This document shows positions 48,275 to 59,445 of a stretch of DNA of 64,000 nt, one piece after another. The translations under genes were made by a program, and so were the position numbers. The stretch lies in NCBI GenBank assembly GCA_022836615.1, contig MU405309.1, positions 81,857 through 145,856 of the forward strand. The letters run 5' to 3'. How positions within the stretch are numbered: position 1 is the stretch's first letter; each line of letters starts with the position of its first letter. The notes below the pieces were generated by a model, which was not told where the DNA came from, did no database searches, and worked only from the letters and a program-made list of their open reading frames with translations. The stretch comes from Annulohypoxylon bovei var. microspora. Its lineage: Eukaryota; Ascomycota; Sordariomycetes; Xylariales; Hypoxylaceae.

Positions 48275-49436
48275 ATGGCTACGCCTTGTAGGTCCTCACT
48301 TCAAATACTCCTAAAGCTCACCGCGCCGTCATAGCAACCCTGCCCTGCTTGACGTGCTAGGCGAACCCTGACGCAGCACCCGACTGACGAGACTAGTGAC
48401 TACGGAGGAGGAGTCCCGCTACACGGAAATCATCGACGGGATCCTGGCCACGGCAGACCTCGAGACCGTCACGCGCAAGAAGATCCGCATGGGCCTCGAG
48501 GCTGCCCTGGGCGGAAAAGACCTGAGCGATCAAAAGGTGCGTGTCAGCTTCTCGGATCCCTGCCGCGCTTCCTCGCCGCGCCGCAACCGCCCGCACCACA
48601 CCGCTACTCGCGATCTCCACCCACCAGGCTCCCGCGTTTTGCTGACCTGCACGTAGCATGCGATCAAGGCTCTCATAGAAGAGCGCTTCGACGCCATCTC
48701 CTCCGAAGCCCCGCCGCCGTCCTCCGCCATTCCCCAGCCCGAATCGGCATCTCCGCGACCGTCACCCAAGCGACAAGCCAACGGCTTCGACGAAAATAGC
48801 CAGGACGTCGAGGAGGACACTAACGGAGACGAGATCAAGGTATCCGTGCAGCCCCCGAAGAAGAAGCAGCGCAAGGAGAAGAGCGCGGACACCGAAGACG
48901 CCGACGCCAAGCTGGCCGCTCTCCTACAGGCCCAGGAAAATCAGCGAACGCGGGCAACTCGCGGAGGCGGGAAGCCCAAGGCGCCGGCGAAGAAGAAGAA
49001 AAAGGCCACCCCTCGAAAGAAAGGAGACAAGAAGGTCGGCGCCGAAGACGACAGCGAGGTGGAGGGAAGCGAGGAGTCGAACAACAAACCGCGAAAGGCC
49101 GGCGGAGGCTTTCAGAAGCCTTTTAATCTCAGCTACCCGCTCGCCGAGCTGTGCGGGGAGCCCCAGGTGAGCACATGATCCGTCCAACTTTCCCTCCCCG
49201 GGGCCGCGGCTCCGCCGCAATCATAGTCTTCTAACATCAAGCCGCAGCTATCTCGGCCGCAAGTCGTCAAGAAATTGTGGGAGCACATCAAGGGTAACCA
49301 GCTACAAGACCCCACCGACAAGCGGCAGATCCGGTGCGACGAGAGGATGCAGGCTGTCTTCAAGCAGGCGAGAGTGGACATGTTCCAGATGAACAAGCTG
49401 GTGGGAAACCATCTCTATCCCGTAGACGAGGAGTAG
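48275..49436 (+). CDS. DEK_C + SWIB/MDM2 domain chromatin protein (UAF30/Tri1-like), 4 exons
   Basis: Exons are 48275-48287, 48397-48536, 48657-49166 and 49248-49436, giving 283 residues. The 13-base first exon (ATGGCTACGCCTT) splices to restore MATPLTTEEESRY. All joins are in frame with GT-AG borders. Residues about 6-65 form a DEK_C-like helical domain (IIDGILATADLETVTRKKIR, then HAIKALIEERFD). A long disordered Lys-rich linker (PKKKQRKEK, KKKKKATPRKK) gives nuclear signals. The C-terminal SWIB domain (about 205-280) shows PLAELCGEPQLSRPQVVKKL, then IRCDERMQAVF and MFQMNKLVGNHLYP. Yeast relatives are UAF30, an rDNA transcription factor subunit, and Tri1. Chromatin or rDNA function is inferred from those. 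Confidence 0.88.
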
Positions 49437-50713
49437 CCGGCGGGACGGGGAAATCGTTCCTGGGTCTACGCCTCCCGAGTCGGTCCTAGGGAGGCAGGGA
49501 GACAGGGAGACAGGGAGGCAGGTGGCAGGCAGGTAGGGAGGTAGGGAGTATATTGTATCTACTTGGGAATCGGTTGCTAGGTATGGGCGGGTTGGCGGCT
49601 GCATATTCACGTAGGCGTAACATGCTTTGCGGGTACATCTCCTTGCCACTGGACTCGTACGTTACCGGGGAGGATTTTGACCGGGACAGCTAGAAGTCGT
49701 CGCGACGGAACAAGATTGGTTCGTGGGAGAGAAGGCACAGACACTTGACCACCTACCTAAGGCACTTGAAGGTACTCGATTTCCGAGGTAATGTCTAAGA
49801 TTAGCTAACTCAATACGATTGAATTCGATAACGACACATCTATTACTCTGACAGCCTGGACCTGTTCCTGTGATGCCCGATATGTAGACCCCTACGGTAT
49901 GTACCTAGTTTGATGAGTCTAATATCATATCGCCACCTACGGGTCGAGTCAAACAGCCCGTAATCTTGTACATAATGATCCTGTTCTGTAATACCTAATA
50001 CCTACCTAATCACATTTCCTGCATGTGTCATTTTCTCAGGAGGTGAGATCCGTCATCTGAGATTCTAAGCAACAGGGACAACAGGGGCAGGGGGTAGGGG
50101 CAGGGGCAATACGGATTAGGTACCTACTAATAGGTACCGTATTAGAAAGCATGGATTATGTCATCTTAATTGTGGCTTGTTTTAAAGCCACTAAGAATTG
50201 CCCCGCGGCGAATGTGGCTATGTCAAGTAATACGCTGACCGGATGTGTCATCGCACCCGCTAAAAAATCTGTAGTGACATCCGTTTGCTGGTGGGATGGT
50301 ATTATGTACTTATTCATGGATGGCAGCCATGGATACCTCATAAATTGATACAACCAACACTGGATGTCTAACTCATATCTCCCCCTTGCTCTTTATTTCA
50401 ATTCACGGAGTCAACCATTTAATCGGGGATCTTGTTATTTTCCTCCCCACTCCTCATCTTGCTAACGATCTGAACTTTAGACTGACACCTGCCATCGGGA
50501 CTAGCCTCACCTGCTTGTCATTTGCCGTTGCGTTTATCTATCTGGGATACGCCGAGATCTACCGCCCATCTTTCGGGTGAGAGTAGCAACTCTTCCTTCT
50601 TCATTGCCTACAATTACCCCCCGTCGCATAAATCGGGCCCTTCGAAGGCGTCTGACCTCACTCTTAATCGCCTTGAACGAGCAATAACGAGCAATAATAC
50701 CCTACGACCGATC
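49437..50713. other. Intergenic, with purine-rich repeats
   Basis: A degenerate GGGAGGCAGGGAGACA run spans about 49488-49548, just after the SWIB stop codon. Further on there is a GGGGCAGGGG cluster (about 50080-50105) and a perfect 7-bp hairpin (GTGGCTT...AAGCCAC at 50172-50191). No gene is supported; the last 200 bp are probably HEL2 leader. Confidence 0.5.
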
Positions 50714-53283
50714 ATGTCCTCAGCTGGCGGGGCCTCGATGGATACCTCGAACGGAACCACAGGCTCTCCCGCCTCCGGACCAGGCCGCGGCCGAGGCGAT
50801 CGCAATGCTAGAGGCAGAGGCAGAGGTCGCGGACGAGCAGAATCCGGCGCTAGGGGGAGAGGACAACCACGACCTCATCGCGGGAGAGGTAGGGGAGGCC
50901 ACGCGCCAACTACCTCATCCTCTTTATCCGCCGATCCTCTCCTACCCGCGCAGCCAGACGCAGCCAAGGCAGAATATCCTCTGCCACAGCCTCGTCTGCA
51001 GGGCGCGGCCGGCGAGTCCAACGGAGGCGAGGAAGACCCAGAGGCCGAGGTGTGCTTCATCTGCGCAAGCCCCGTCATCCATCAGTCTGTCGCTCCTTGC
51101 AACCATAGATCGTGCCACATATGCGCCCTACGCATGCGGGCACTGTACAAAAATAAAGAGTGCGCGCACTGCAGAGTATGGATGACCCAGATATCCTGCC
51201 GATATTCTGCTCGGGACGTTCGATGCTAACCTCCGCCAATCTGTAGACACTCGCCCCGTTTGTCCTGTTCACGGACGACGCAGTGAAGCGATACCAAGAC
51301 TATTCCGACGCCGACGTTACGAGCACCGACGATAATATCGGCATCCGGTACACGAACGAAGACATAGTCGGAGACACCGTCCTGCTCCTGCGCTACAACT
51401 GCCCCGACGACTCCTGCGACTTCGCCGGCCTCGGCTGGCCCGACCTGCACCGACACGTCCGCAGCGCACACCAGAAGAAGATGTGCGACCTATGCACGCG
51501 GAATAAGAAGGTCTTCACCCACGAGCACGAGCTGTTCACCGACAAGGAGCTGGAGAGGCATATGCGGCACGGAGACGACCGCCCCGGCGCCGTGGACCAG
51601 ACGGGCTTCAGGGGTCACCCGCTGTGCGGCTTCTGCGGCCAGCGATTCTACGACGACGACAAGCTCTACGAGCACTGCCGAAGCAAGCACGAACGCTGCT
51701 TCATCTGCGACCGCCAAGACCCTCGACAGCCTCACTACTACCGAGACTATAATGCGCTGGAGGAGCACTTTAAGAACGACCATTTTCTGTGCGTCGACCG
51801 CGAATGCCTCGAGAAGAAGTTCGTCGTCTTCGGTTCCGAGATGGATCTGAAGGCACATCAGCTCAGCGACCACGCGAGCTCGCTGTCGAAGGATGTGAGA
51901 CGTGACGCCCGAGTGGTCGATCTGTCCAGCTTCGATTATCGACAGCCTTACCAGCAAGAAAGACGCGGCGGCGGATCCGGCCGAGACAGAGACAGAGACA
52001 GAGACAGAGACAGAGACAGAGACAGAGACAGAGATAGAGATAGGGACAGGGACAGGGACAGGGACGGAGAGAGGGACAGAGAGAGGCGAGGAAGAGGTCG
52101 CGATCCGAATGCGGAACCGCTCCCGGTCAGCTCGGCGCAACCGCTCCGACGGGACGAGCTCGCGTTCCAGAGGCAGATGGCCGTACACTCTTCGCAGTCG
52201 GTCTCCAATCGTACTTTTGGCGGCCAGCTATCAGCGCCGCCGTCGTCAAATACTGCCGGGCCGTCTGCTCAAACAGGCCAGCGCGCTCCCGGCAGCTCCG
52301 CGCCCGCCCCCTCCGCCGCCTCGGCTCCTATTGCCGAGATGGAGGGGCTGAGCCTCACGGATCCAAGCCTCACGCCGGAGGACCGCGCCCGCCTCCTACG
52401 GCACTCTGCCGTGATCGAACGAGCCTCGAACCTTCTACACAACGACAGGGACAAGATCGCCTCTTTCCGAAGTCACATATCCTCTTACAGACAAGACAAG
52501 GTGTCGGCCGCGGCTCTCGTCGACGCGCTATTTTCTCTGTTCTCCGACACATCTTCTTCAGCCCTAGGCACGCTCGTCCGAGAGACCGTCGACCTCTTCG
52601 AGGACAAGAACAAGGGCGACAGGTTGCGGAACGCGTGGAACGACTGGAGGGCGATAAACGAGGATTACCCAACCTTGCCCGGCCTGAGCGGCATGCACGG
52701 CGCCACAACCTCTAGCACAGGATGGGCGGCCGCCGCCGCCAGCTCCCCGGTCACGGCAGCGGCAGCGCCATCTCAAAGGCATACCACACGTGTTCTCAAG
52801 CTGAAGAGCTCCACCCAGCAATCACGACGGTCGAGCGTAGAGCAATCATCAACCGTATTCTCAAGGGCGAGTTCTGCTCGAAACCCGCCGCCGCCGCCGT
52901 CCGCCTCTTTTCCTGCCCTGCCGCCTAGCAACTCCGGCACCGGCGGCGCGACGCGGCCTTCGTCGACGGCCCTCTGGGGCTTTAGCGGGGGCTCGCAAGC
53001 TCAACCGCGGCCTGCTAGGCCCGCCAAACCTGCCAACCGAGACGAGGCGTTCCCAGCACTCCCCGCGGCACCCAAGCCCACGACCACCATCTTCGGCTAC
53101 GGGACCGGCAGCGTACGCAGAGACGCCGGGCCTTCGAGAAACGCAGGCTCCGCGTGGGGATCGTCGAACGGACCCGAGCCCGGTCCCACGGGGGACAACG
53201 CGGAGGAGGACAAAGGTGACGCGCCCGGGAAGGGGAAGAAGGGGAACAAAGGCAGAAAGAAAGTCCTGGTACAATGGGGTTAG
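50714..53283 (+). CDS. HEL2: E3 ubiquitin ligase HEL2/ZNF598, ribosome-associated quality control, 2 exons
   Basis: Exons are 50714-51175 and 51247-53283, with a 71-bp intron (GTATGG, branch GCTAACC, CTGTAG); the phase-0 join gives CAHCRTLAPFVLF and 832 residues. HEL2/ZNF598 senses collided ribosomes and ubiquitinates 40S proteins to start quality control. The order is an Arg/Gly-rich N-terminus, a RING finger (about 114-153: CFICASPVIHQSVAPCNHRSCHIC...CAHC), then a C2H2 zinc-finger series (CPDDSCDFAGLGWPDLHRHV, LCGFCGQRFYDDDKLYEHC, CFICDRQDP and CVDRECLEKKF). A run of about 14 Arg-Asp dipeptides (51982-52065) follows. A helical block at about 520-610 and a Ser/Pro-rich tail with Phe-Pro-Ala-Leu-Pro motifs end the protein. 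The whole order is typical of fungal HEL2. Confidence 0.93.
51982..52065 (+). repeat. Coding hexanucleotide repeat encoding (Arg-Asp)14
   Basis: Fourteen 6-base units (mostly AGAGAC, later AGGGAC and AGAGAT) encode alternating Arg and Asp inside HEL2. The length is a multiple of three, so unit gain or loss would keep the frame. Confidence 0.9.
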
Positions 53284-53651
53284 CAATACCTAAAGTCCGA
53301 CGAAAACCAATGCACGAAGGACTGGCTCACATTTTTTGGCAACGCCGACGAAACCAAACTCAACCCGGCTAACATACTCCGATATGACAACTGGCAACCC
53401 ATATGTTTATAACGTTCTCTCTACGTCGTTTTACTCGCTAAGGGTAAAGGAGTCAATGATTCTCCATACAGGAAGTATCAAACCTTAATCCCGAGACGGC
53501 TTGATGACTTTGCTCATCTGTCGCATGCTTGAAATATGGCTGGCCAGCTAGGGCTTCGTTTATCCATGTCATAACCTTAGCTACCTACCTAACTACCCAC
53601 CTAGTTATTAGCCAACCTGTTAGATTAACTTGAGATACTCCCGTACGTGAC
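53284..53651. other. Short intergenic, convergent gene ends
   Basis: These 368 bp separate HEL2 and the GH28 gene 3' ends and include a CTACCTACCTAACTACCCACC run near 53580-53600. Nothing else is seen. Confidence 0.5.
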
Positions 53652-55347
53652 TTAACAGCCCCCCGTTGCACTTCCGCCAACACATGGCTCTCCCGTACAA
53701 TTAAATCCCCGAGGCGACTCGGTATCTCCGCAAAGGTAATCCGTCGCAGAAGTTCCGTTGACAAACTTCAGATCGATATCGAAAAGTCCAATATCCGTGC
53801 AAGGTTTGACGGCGCTACACTGAAGACTAGCAATCTGGTTGGACCTTGTCGTACCTGACATGTTACGTACGGCAATGTCTAAAATCTGGAATCCGGAGTT
53901 CGTGCAGTTCCCATCTCCCGGCGCTCCGCTGAAGCGCGTACACTGAGAGATGGACACCGCCGCGCCGCGAATTCCGGTGACGAGGAGGTCTGCGAAGTCC
54001 ATGTCCGAAGCATCTAGAGAAGCAAGAATCTATCAGCCCGGCATTCCCACCTGAGTCTTGCTTGGTAGCGATGAAACTTTCTAGTGAAATTTGCTAATGA
54101 AACTTGCTAATATGTTTATATAGCGTCAGCGGTTACTCACTCCCTAATCCGCCGCCACCACCATTGGGCGGGTATCCGTTCTGGTCAGCAGTCCAAGTTT
54201 TGAAATACACCTATGATTTCGTGGTAAGATCAGCAACCGCATACAACTTTTCCAGTGCCCAAGTGCTCAAGTTAGCACATGGAACTGCTCACCGCGTGGA
54301 GTGTGTTGTCGAAGGTAATGTTCTGAACTTTGACTTGTCTGATATGTTCTGTAACACCGTAATACTGTCCGATGCTGCCCATCGCAATGCCTTCCCCGTT
54401 GTAGAATTGGGAATTGGTGATGTTGACATCATAACTATCTGCCTTGAGCGAGATGCTATCATCCCCGTTGTAAACCGTCCAATTGTCGAAAGTGATATGC
54501 GACGAACGTATCGTGTCGGCTCCGTCGGTGTTGGCTACGACAGAGGGTTATCATCGAGCAATCCAAAGATGCAGGGCAGTCAAGAATCAATGCTTACAAC
54601 TCTGTACCCCGTTTCCAGTGTTATTGACGAGTATACTATCTAGAATTACGCGTTCGCAATATATGAGGGACATCGTCCTTGGGATCTTAGCACTCCGCGT
54701 CGTCACCTAACTTAGAGGAAGCAACACGGTTCGATAGTCTCACTTACCACATCTGACTTCGCAAAAAGGTGAGGCCGCTGACCACAGAGTTCCGGAGGCC
54801 GTTGAAAGTAATAGCATGCGGCCTCCCGGGATAGTTCGACGTGTTCTCCTGGTGAGAGATCCACTCGTACCAATAGTCACCGTTACCGTCCAGAGTCCCT
54901 CGACCATGGCCGTTTAACCGAACCTCATTCCCGCCTAGGACGAAAGCTGTCGACTGGTTCTGGTAACCTACGTCCAAGGAGTTATTCAACCAATATGCAA
55001 TATCGGTGCTCCACTGAGGGGATCGTGTATCGTTAGTATAGGAATCTAGCTTGGAATTTTATCACTTATAATTATAGAACCAAACGAACGAGCAAAGTTC
55101 CATATATGTCAACCTCGACGTCATCAAGCCATGTAATATTCATGACGGACGAGATGTAATACGTGGTAGGCAAGAATATGACTCTGCCACCACGCCCGCA
55201 CTTTTCGAAGGCATCGATTATAGCAGGGGCATCATCCGTCGTATTGGTCCCGCGAGATTCAACTACACACGTCTCCCTAGCTACGACCGAAATGCCACAA
55301 ACCAAAGCGAAAGCTAACGCGAAGTAATATGTGAAGCGAAACTTCAT
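53652..55347 (-). CDS. Secreted GH28 exo-type pectinase (rgxC-like), 6 exons
   Basis: Exons (minus strand) are 55347-55090, 55013-54748, 54677-54598, 54534-54293, 54210-54141 and 54013-53652; all joins keep the frame, giving 425 residues. A signal peptide (FALAFALVCGISVVA) begins the protein, so it is secreted. GH28 enzymes hydrolyse polygalacturonan with a beta-helix fold. Visible signatures are WSTDIAYWLNNS, VGYQNQS, GHGRGTLDG, SSNTDGADTI (catalytic Asp), NGDDSIS (catalytic Asp pair) and GIAMGSIGQYYG. The usual GHG histidine site reads GEG here. Together with VYFKTW and the Gly-rich PNGGGGGLG this fits the exo-acting rgxC-like galacturonidase subgroup, where this region is diverged. Eight Cys near the C-terminus probably form disulfides. 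The substrate is inferred. Confidence 0.88.
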
Positions 55348-56017
55348 GATTAAGTAAGTACTTTATGATATAACAGGGGCGTTTGGTATTTTGATATGTC
55401 TAATCCTCTCGAATATGTTCTCCTACACGTACATACCTATGAGCGGAAACCTCCTTTCGTAAATCAAATTTCGCACATATCGGGGTATTAATACCGAGTC
55501 TCGACGTAGCAATCCGGGGAAATACTCCACTCACCCCGCAAAGATCCTTGGTGGGGGACATCCTTGCCATCCTTGCCATCTGTTCCTATCCCGTACCTCG
55601 TTGGTGCCGTTAATGGCGTTTTTGCTTTCTGCCGTGGTTTTAGGATATGATGCCGTATAACAATGCCACTTCTAACTTGGATAGTTCAGCCTTAACACCA
55701 AGTTTATTGTTAGTACGAGTAGGCCCGAAGAGCAGCTGTGCCACGACAGCGACGAAGACGTACGTGTGAGCCGGTTCGAAAACATTCGTAATGAAAGAGA
55801 AAAAAAAGTTTTCCTAACAAAGGCATGCCAACTCATTCTTCGCCCGTACACTTTCCACGCCGAATTGTTATCTTATGAAAAATGCTTACTAATATATTAA
55901 CCCCTACCCCTGACCTAAGCCGTTAAACTGAGCCCCCTTTTCTAATATGGATGGTATGAAATCTAAGTAGCTGCAAATATCACGAAGGCCTTTTCCAACT
56001 TATTAGAATGGGAATTC
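55348..56017. other. Intergenic
   Basis: The segment holds the GH28 promoter and the 3' flank of the AAA+ gene. I see no gene, RNA or repeat of note. Confidence 0.5.
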
Positions 56018-58544
56018 TCACTTGGTCCAATATTCCACGAATCTCTTCCACCGGTTTGCATCATCGACGGCAGCACGGCTGACCGAAGTGACCCGTATGA
56101 TAGTTCTAATATGCTCGATACTCAGCGGCGTCTCCTCGTGACTGGCCAACAGCTGCGCCGTCTTCGCCAGATTCTTGATCTCCCGCCCGTTAACGCGAAT
56201 CCTTTTCAACTCGTCAAAATCCTTTTCCTTAACGGTCGTGTCTGGCTGCGAGTTTTCGATGAACCTCTTCCAGATCTGACGGCGCGCCTCGGCGCGGAGG
56301 GGTGGATATCGGATCGTCACGTGGATGCGAGACTGGAATGCCGGGTCGATCGCCTCGACGCGGTTTGTGGTCATGAACAGGATTCCGCGGTAGTATTCGA
56401 GCAGCCGTAAGAAGATCGCCACGATCCCGTTCTGGCCAAGGCTGTTGGCGCTGCGCTTCTCGAGAAACACGTCGCCCTCGTCGAGAAGAAGCACGGCACC
56501 CCACTTCGCAGCAACTTCGAGGACCAGCGTCAAGCTCTTCTCGACCTCGCCCGCGGTCGCGCCGAGCTCGCCTGCGCTGATCGCGTATAGAGGTTGTCGG
56601 ACTTTATCTGCCACTGCGGAGAGCATCCCGCGTAAGACGAGGTAAGCAACGAGCGAGGGAGTAACTTGCCTGCCTCAGCCGTCAACGTCTTTCCGACGCC
56701 CGGGGGTCCTTCTAGAAGCATTATGATGCCTTGACCTAGCGCGAACAATCAGTAGACGGACGATAGGGGTAATCTAAGGCACCGCCCCACCTTTACCCTC
56801 GATAATGTCATCGAACGCTTCTTTGTTAGCGACGTGGCTCTCGACGAAAGACGTTATCATTCTCTTGTAGCCTCCCTCCAAGACGAGGTTGTCGAATGCC
56901 AAATCGTTCCATCTGATAGCTTGTATGAAGTCGACGTAGAACGTTGCTAAATCTTCAGGTCAGCCTGTCTTGAGGCTAAGCAAATATACGGATATTATAT
57001 CTCAACCTACCCCATCTCTTGGTCTTCAAGCTATATCCTCGCAGAGCCGGACTGCAGAGATACAAGAGGTCATCGGGAAGTTCCGCCGGTCCACCTGTAC
57101 GCCGTCAGCAAGCCCTCGGAAAGGCGGTCCTTCTCCGAGATCTACTTACGTTTTTGGGTGTCAGGCACCTGCGACTGCGGACTCTTTTCTGGTTAGCAGG
57201 TAAGCTACCCGATTGTCGGTCTCTAGATATTGCTGGTTGGGGAGGACTTGCCGTCGACGGATTTTCACGGCCTGCCCTAGACGCATTTCCGCAGACAAAT
57301 CGACCGTGATGTGCGTGCTTCTGGTCAGATACGTCTAATCCAGGTCGGAGAGACCTTGGCTCGAGTACTTTCAAGTTTAGTATCGACCCGTTGTGGGCTT
57401 CGTATGCGAGTGAATCTATGACGATTCTCCCATCGATCTAGCGCACGTCATTTAGCCCCCGATAAATTCCTAGCTTCCGAGAGATAGGTTCCGAACTCAC
57501 ATTGCGCCTGTTGTGCCGTTCGATTGCAATTCCCTTGTAAGCAGCGTAGTGGTAGTCCTTAAGGTAAATTTCCCTAAAATACATTCCCCTTTTTGTCGCG
57601 CGTACCTTCATCTCTTCTGACAGCGACAGGCGGGAAGCAGGAATGACATCGAGCTCTTCGACCGACTTCGTGCCTTGGAAATAAAAAATACAAAAACAGC
57701 GAGCGCGGTATCCGAAGATCTTACCATTATGGTCGATCTGGTTCGCCTTCAACTGCAGGAACCTCCCTGCGTCGTTGGATCCGTAGTGGGACTCCTCCAG
57801 CCGGCAGAAGCAAGCATGCCCGTCTTCATCGGTATAAATGTCGATTCCTGGCTTGAAAACGGTCCACAGATAGTCGAAAGTGATGACATTGTTATGATCC
57901 AGATCTTTGCTAGTAGATATTGTTTCCTTGAGCTCGGATTTCAGGACTCTTTTCAGCAGGCGTATATGATCCTTACGGACAGGGTCCTGCTCGCCGCAAG
58001 CCAATTGATTGAGTCGGTCCCATTCGTAAAAGAATGGATGGAACGGTGACTTGAAGACTAACTTCTTCAACGTAGTTGTGATGCCCCCATATCCCTGGAA
58101 TAGGTCGCCAACGACGGACTTGAGGTGAAAGCTCTGCACGACGATAGAATGTAGCTTCAGCGGCCTCCCTTCGCCGTGATTATTCATCATGCGGACCAAG
58201 AGCGCATGTTGCATGCTCTCTTCCTCATCCTCCACGGACTGTCTTAAGTCATTAGGTCGTTCCTCGACCCAATTAATGCAGCACTGGCATCTCGGAGGTC
58301 CTTCGAATAGCGTCTTAATTTTGCAAAGCTCGCCAGCATTTGCTACTTCGTTAGCTTCCTCGTCGGTCGTCACGCTAAGCGCATCAGATTCGACCTCGCC
58401 ATCGAAATAACGAATGCCCTTGGACATCAGGATATCCCCTAGCCGTTCGGCAGACTTTATATCACGTGTTAGAGAATGCGTTCTGGGAATGCTCAGGGGC
58501 GCGCTTACTATTCCTGAATGTTTTATCGCTTCTTCTACGTTCAT
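56018..58544 (-). CDS. Fungal AAA+ ATPase with DUF7025-like N-terminal domain, about 6-7 exons
   Basis: Supported exons (minus strand) are 58544-57501, one starting at 57437, 57094-57011, 56946-56791, 56735-56670 and 56613-56018. The first part (about 150-345) resembles the DUF7025 region of a fungal AAA family: DRLNQLACGEQDPVRKDHIR, ITFDYLWTVFKPG and RYFDGE-type blocks. The ATPase core reads LPDDLLYLCSPALRGYSLK, then LLEGPPGVGKTLTAEA (Walker A), LLLDEGDVFLE (Walker B), ILFMTTNRVEAIDPAFQSRIH (sensor 1 and arginine finger region). Between about 57110 and 57360 the exon structure is unresolved: direct reading from 57437 would need an extra intron to reach the phase of the next exon. The intron 56614-56669 uses a GC donor. 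Function in this family is unknown; it is head to head with the HET gene. Confidence 0.85.
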
Positions 58545-59445
58545 GTTCGTCTCTATTCGTCAAGGCTTTGGGCGTATCCGGATAGTTGAGAGGCTTCCCA
58601 TCATATCGCACACACGCATATATATATACTTGATAAGGTTTACCGGAAGCCCAGCGGACCGTTAGGATCTTCAAACAAGGCAAGTCAGACAGGTAGCCAA
58701 GTTGCCTTAGCGTCTTGCCATCTCATCGGTATCGGGGAATTCCTCTCCAATCGTTTAACACCAGGCGGGAGTGAGGAATAGGGAATCGAGGCTGCGGGCG
58801 GAATCTTACGAGTCTCGGGGGTCACTAGGTACCCTCGGGCTTATACAGAGGGTTACACGACATAGTACTCCAAGTTCGCAAATGCCGGTGAAACAGCATA
58901 GCCCAGATGCTGACGCGGAGTAGTTGGGGGCAGGATAGGCAAGACAGGTTTAAGGAGGTCATGTTAGTTTCGAGGGTGAGTGTGAGTCAGCGCTTGGATT
59001 AGGCTCAAAACTGGCTTGAATTAGTTAAGTCAGGTTAAGCCTAGTTAATTTTTGGTTTTGGACACCCGTACAACCCCAGGATCCCCAGCCCTCCATCACC
59101 TTCAACCCCAGCCCTTCAACCCCATCCCTCTATCCCTCCAACCTTAGGGCCCAAACGGCTGTGTACCTTTACTCGACGCGCTAGCACGCGCCTCGCAAAG
59201 CCCCTCCACCGCCAGTACGGGGCACCCTCATCCCCGGCCCTTCAACCCATTCAACCCCAGGCCATTCAACCCCAGCCCCCCCCGGATTTCTAACCTTTCC
59301 TCCCCTTAATTACGTAACTCGCTTACATAAGCAAAACCTCCAAAGCCCGGGCGGCACCTTGAGCCTTCCTAAAGTTCGGGCATTACCACAAGCTTAATGT
59401 ATAATATTCTTAGGTACTTATTAAGAAGGTAGGTAAACATCCAAA
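58545..59445. promoter_or_regulatory. Shared upstream region of the AAA+ and HET genes
   Basis: These 901 bp lie between two divergent start codons and contain a C-rich repeat run at 59071-59284. They must hold both promoters. No clear TATA box is assigned. Confidence 0.5.
59071..59284. repeat. Degenerate C-rich repeats (CTTCAACCCCAGCC-type)
   Basis: Several imperfect copies of a CCTTCAACCCCAG-like unit are scattered through this stretch, with unrelated sequence between. They lie about 160-375 bp upstream of the HET start codon. Similar C-rich repeats recur on the other side of the HET gene (62261-62516). Confidence 0.55.

Noticed and set aside
50151..50353. Overlapping 65-residue frames on both strands
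   Set aside because: They are mirror-image chance frames in an AT-rich intergenic segment with a small hairpin; neither looks like protein.
51490..52208. Minus-strand open frames of 232 and 86 residues with Ser-Leu/Ser-Val repeats
   Set aside because: They are the antisense reading of HEL2, including its Arg-Asp repeat, which creates artificial SLSLSL and SVSVSV runs.
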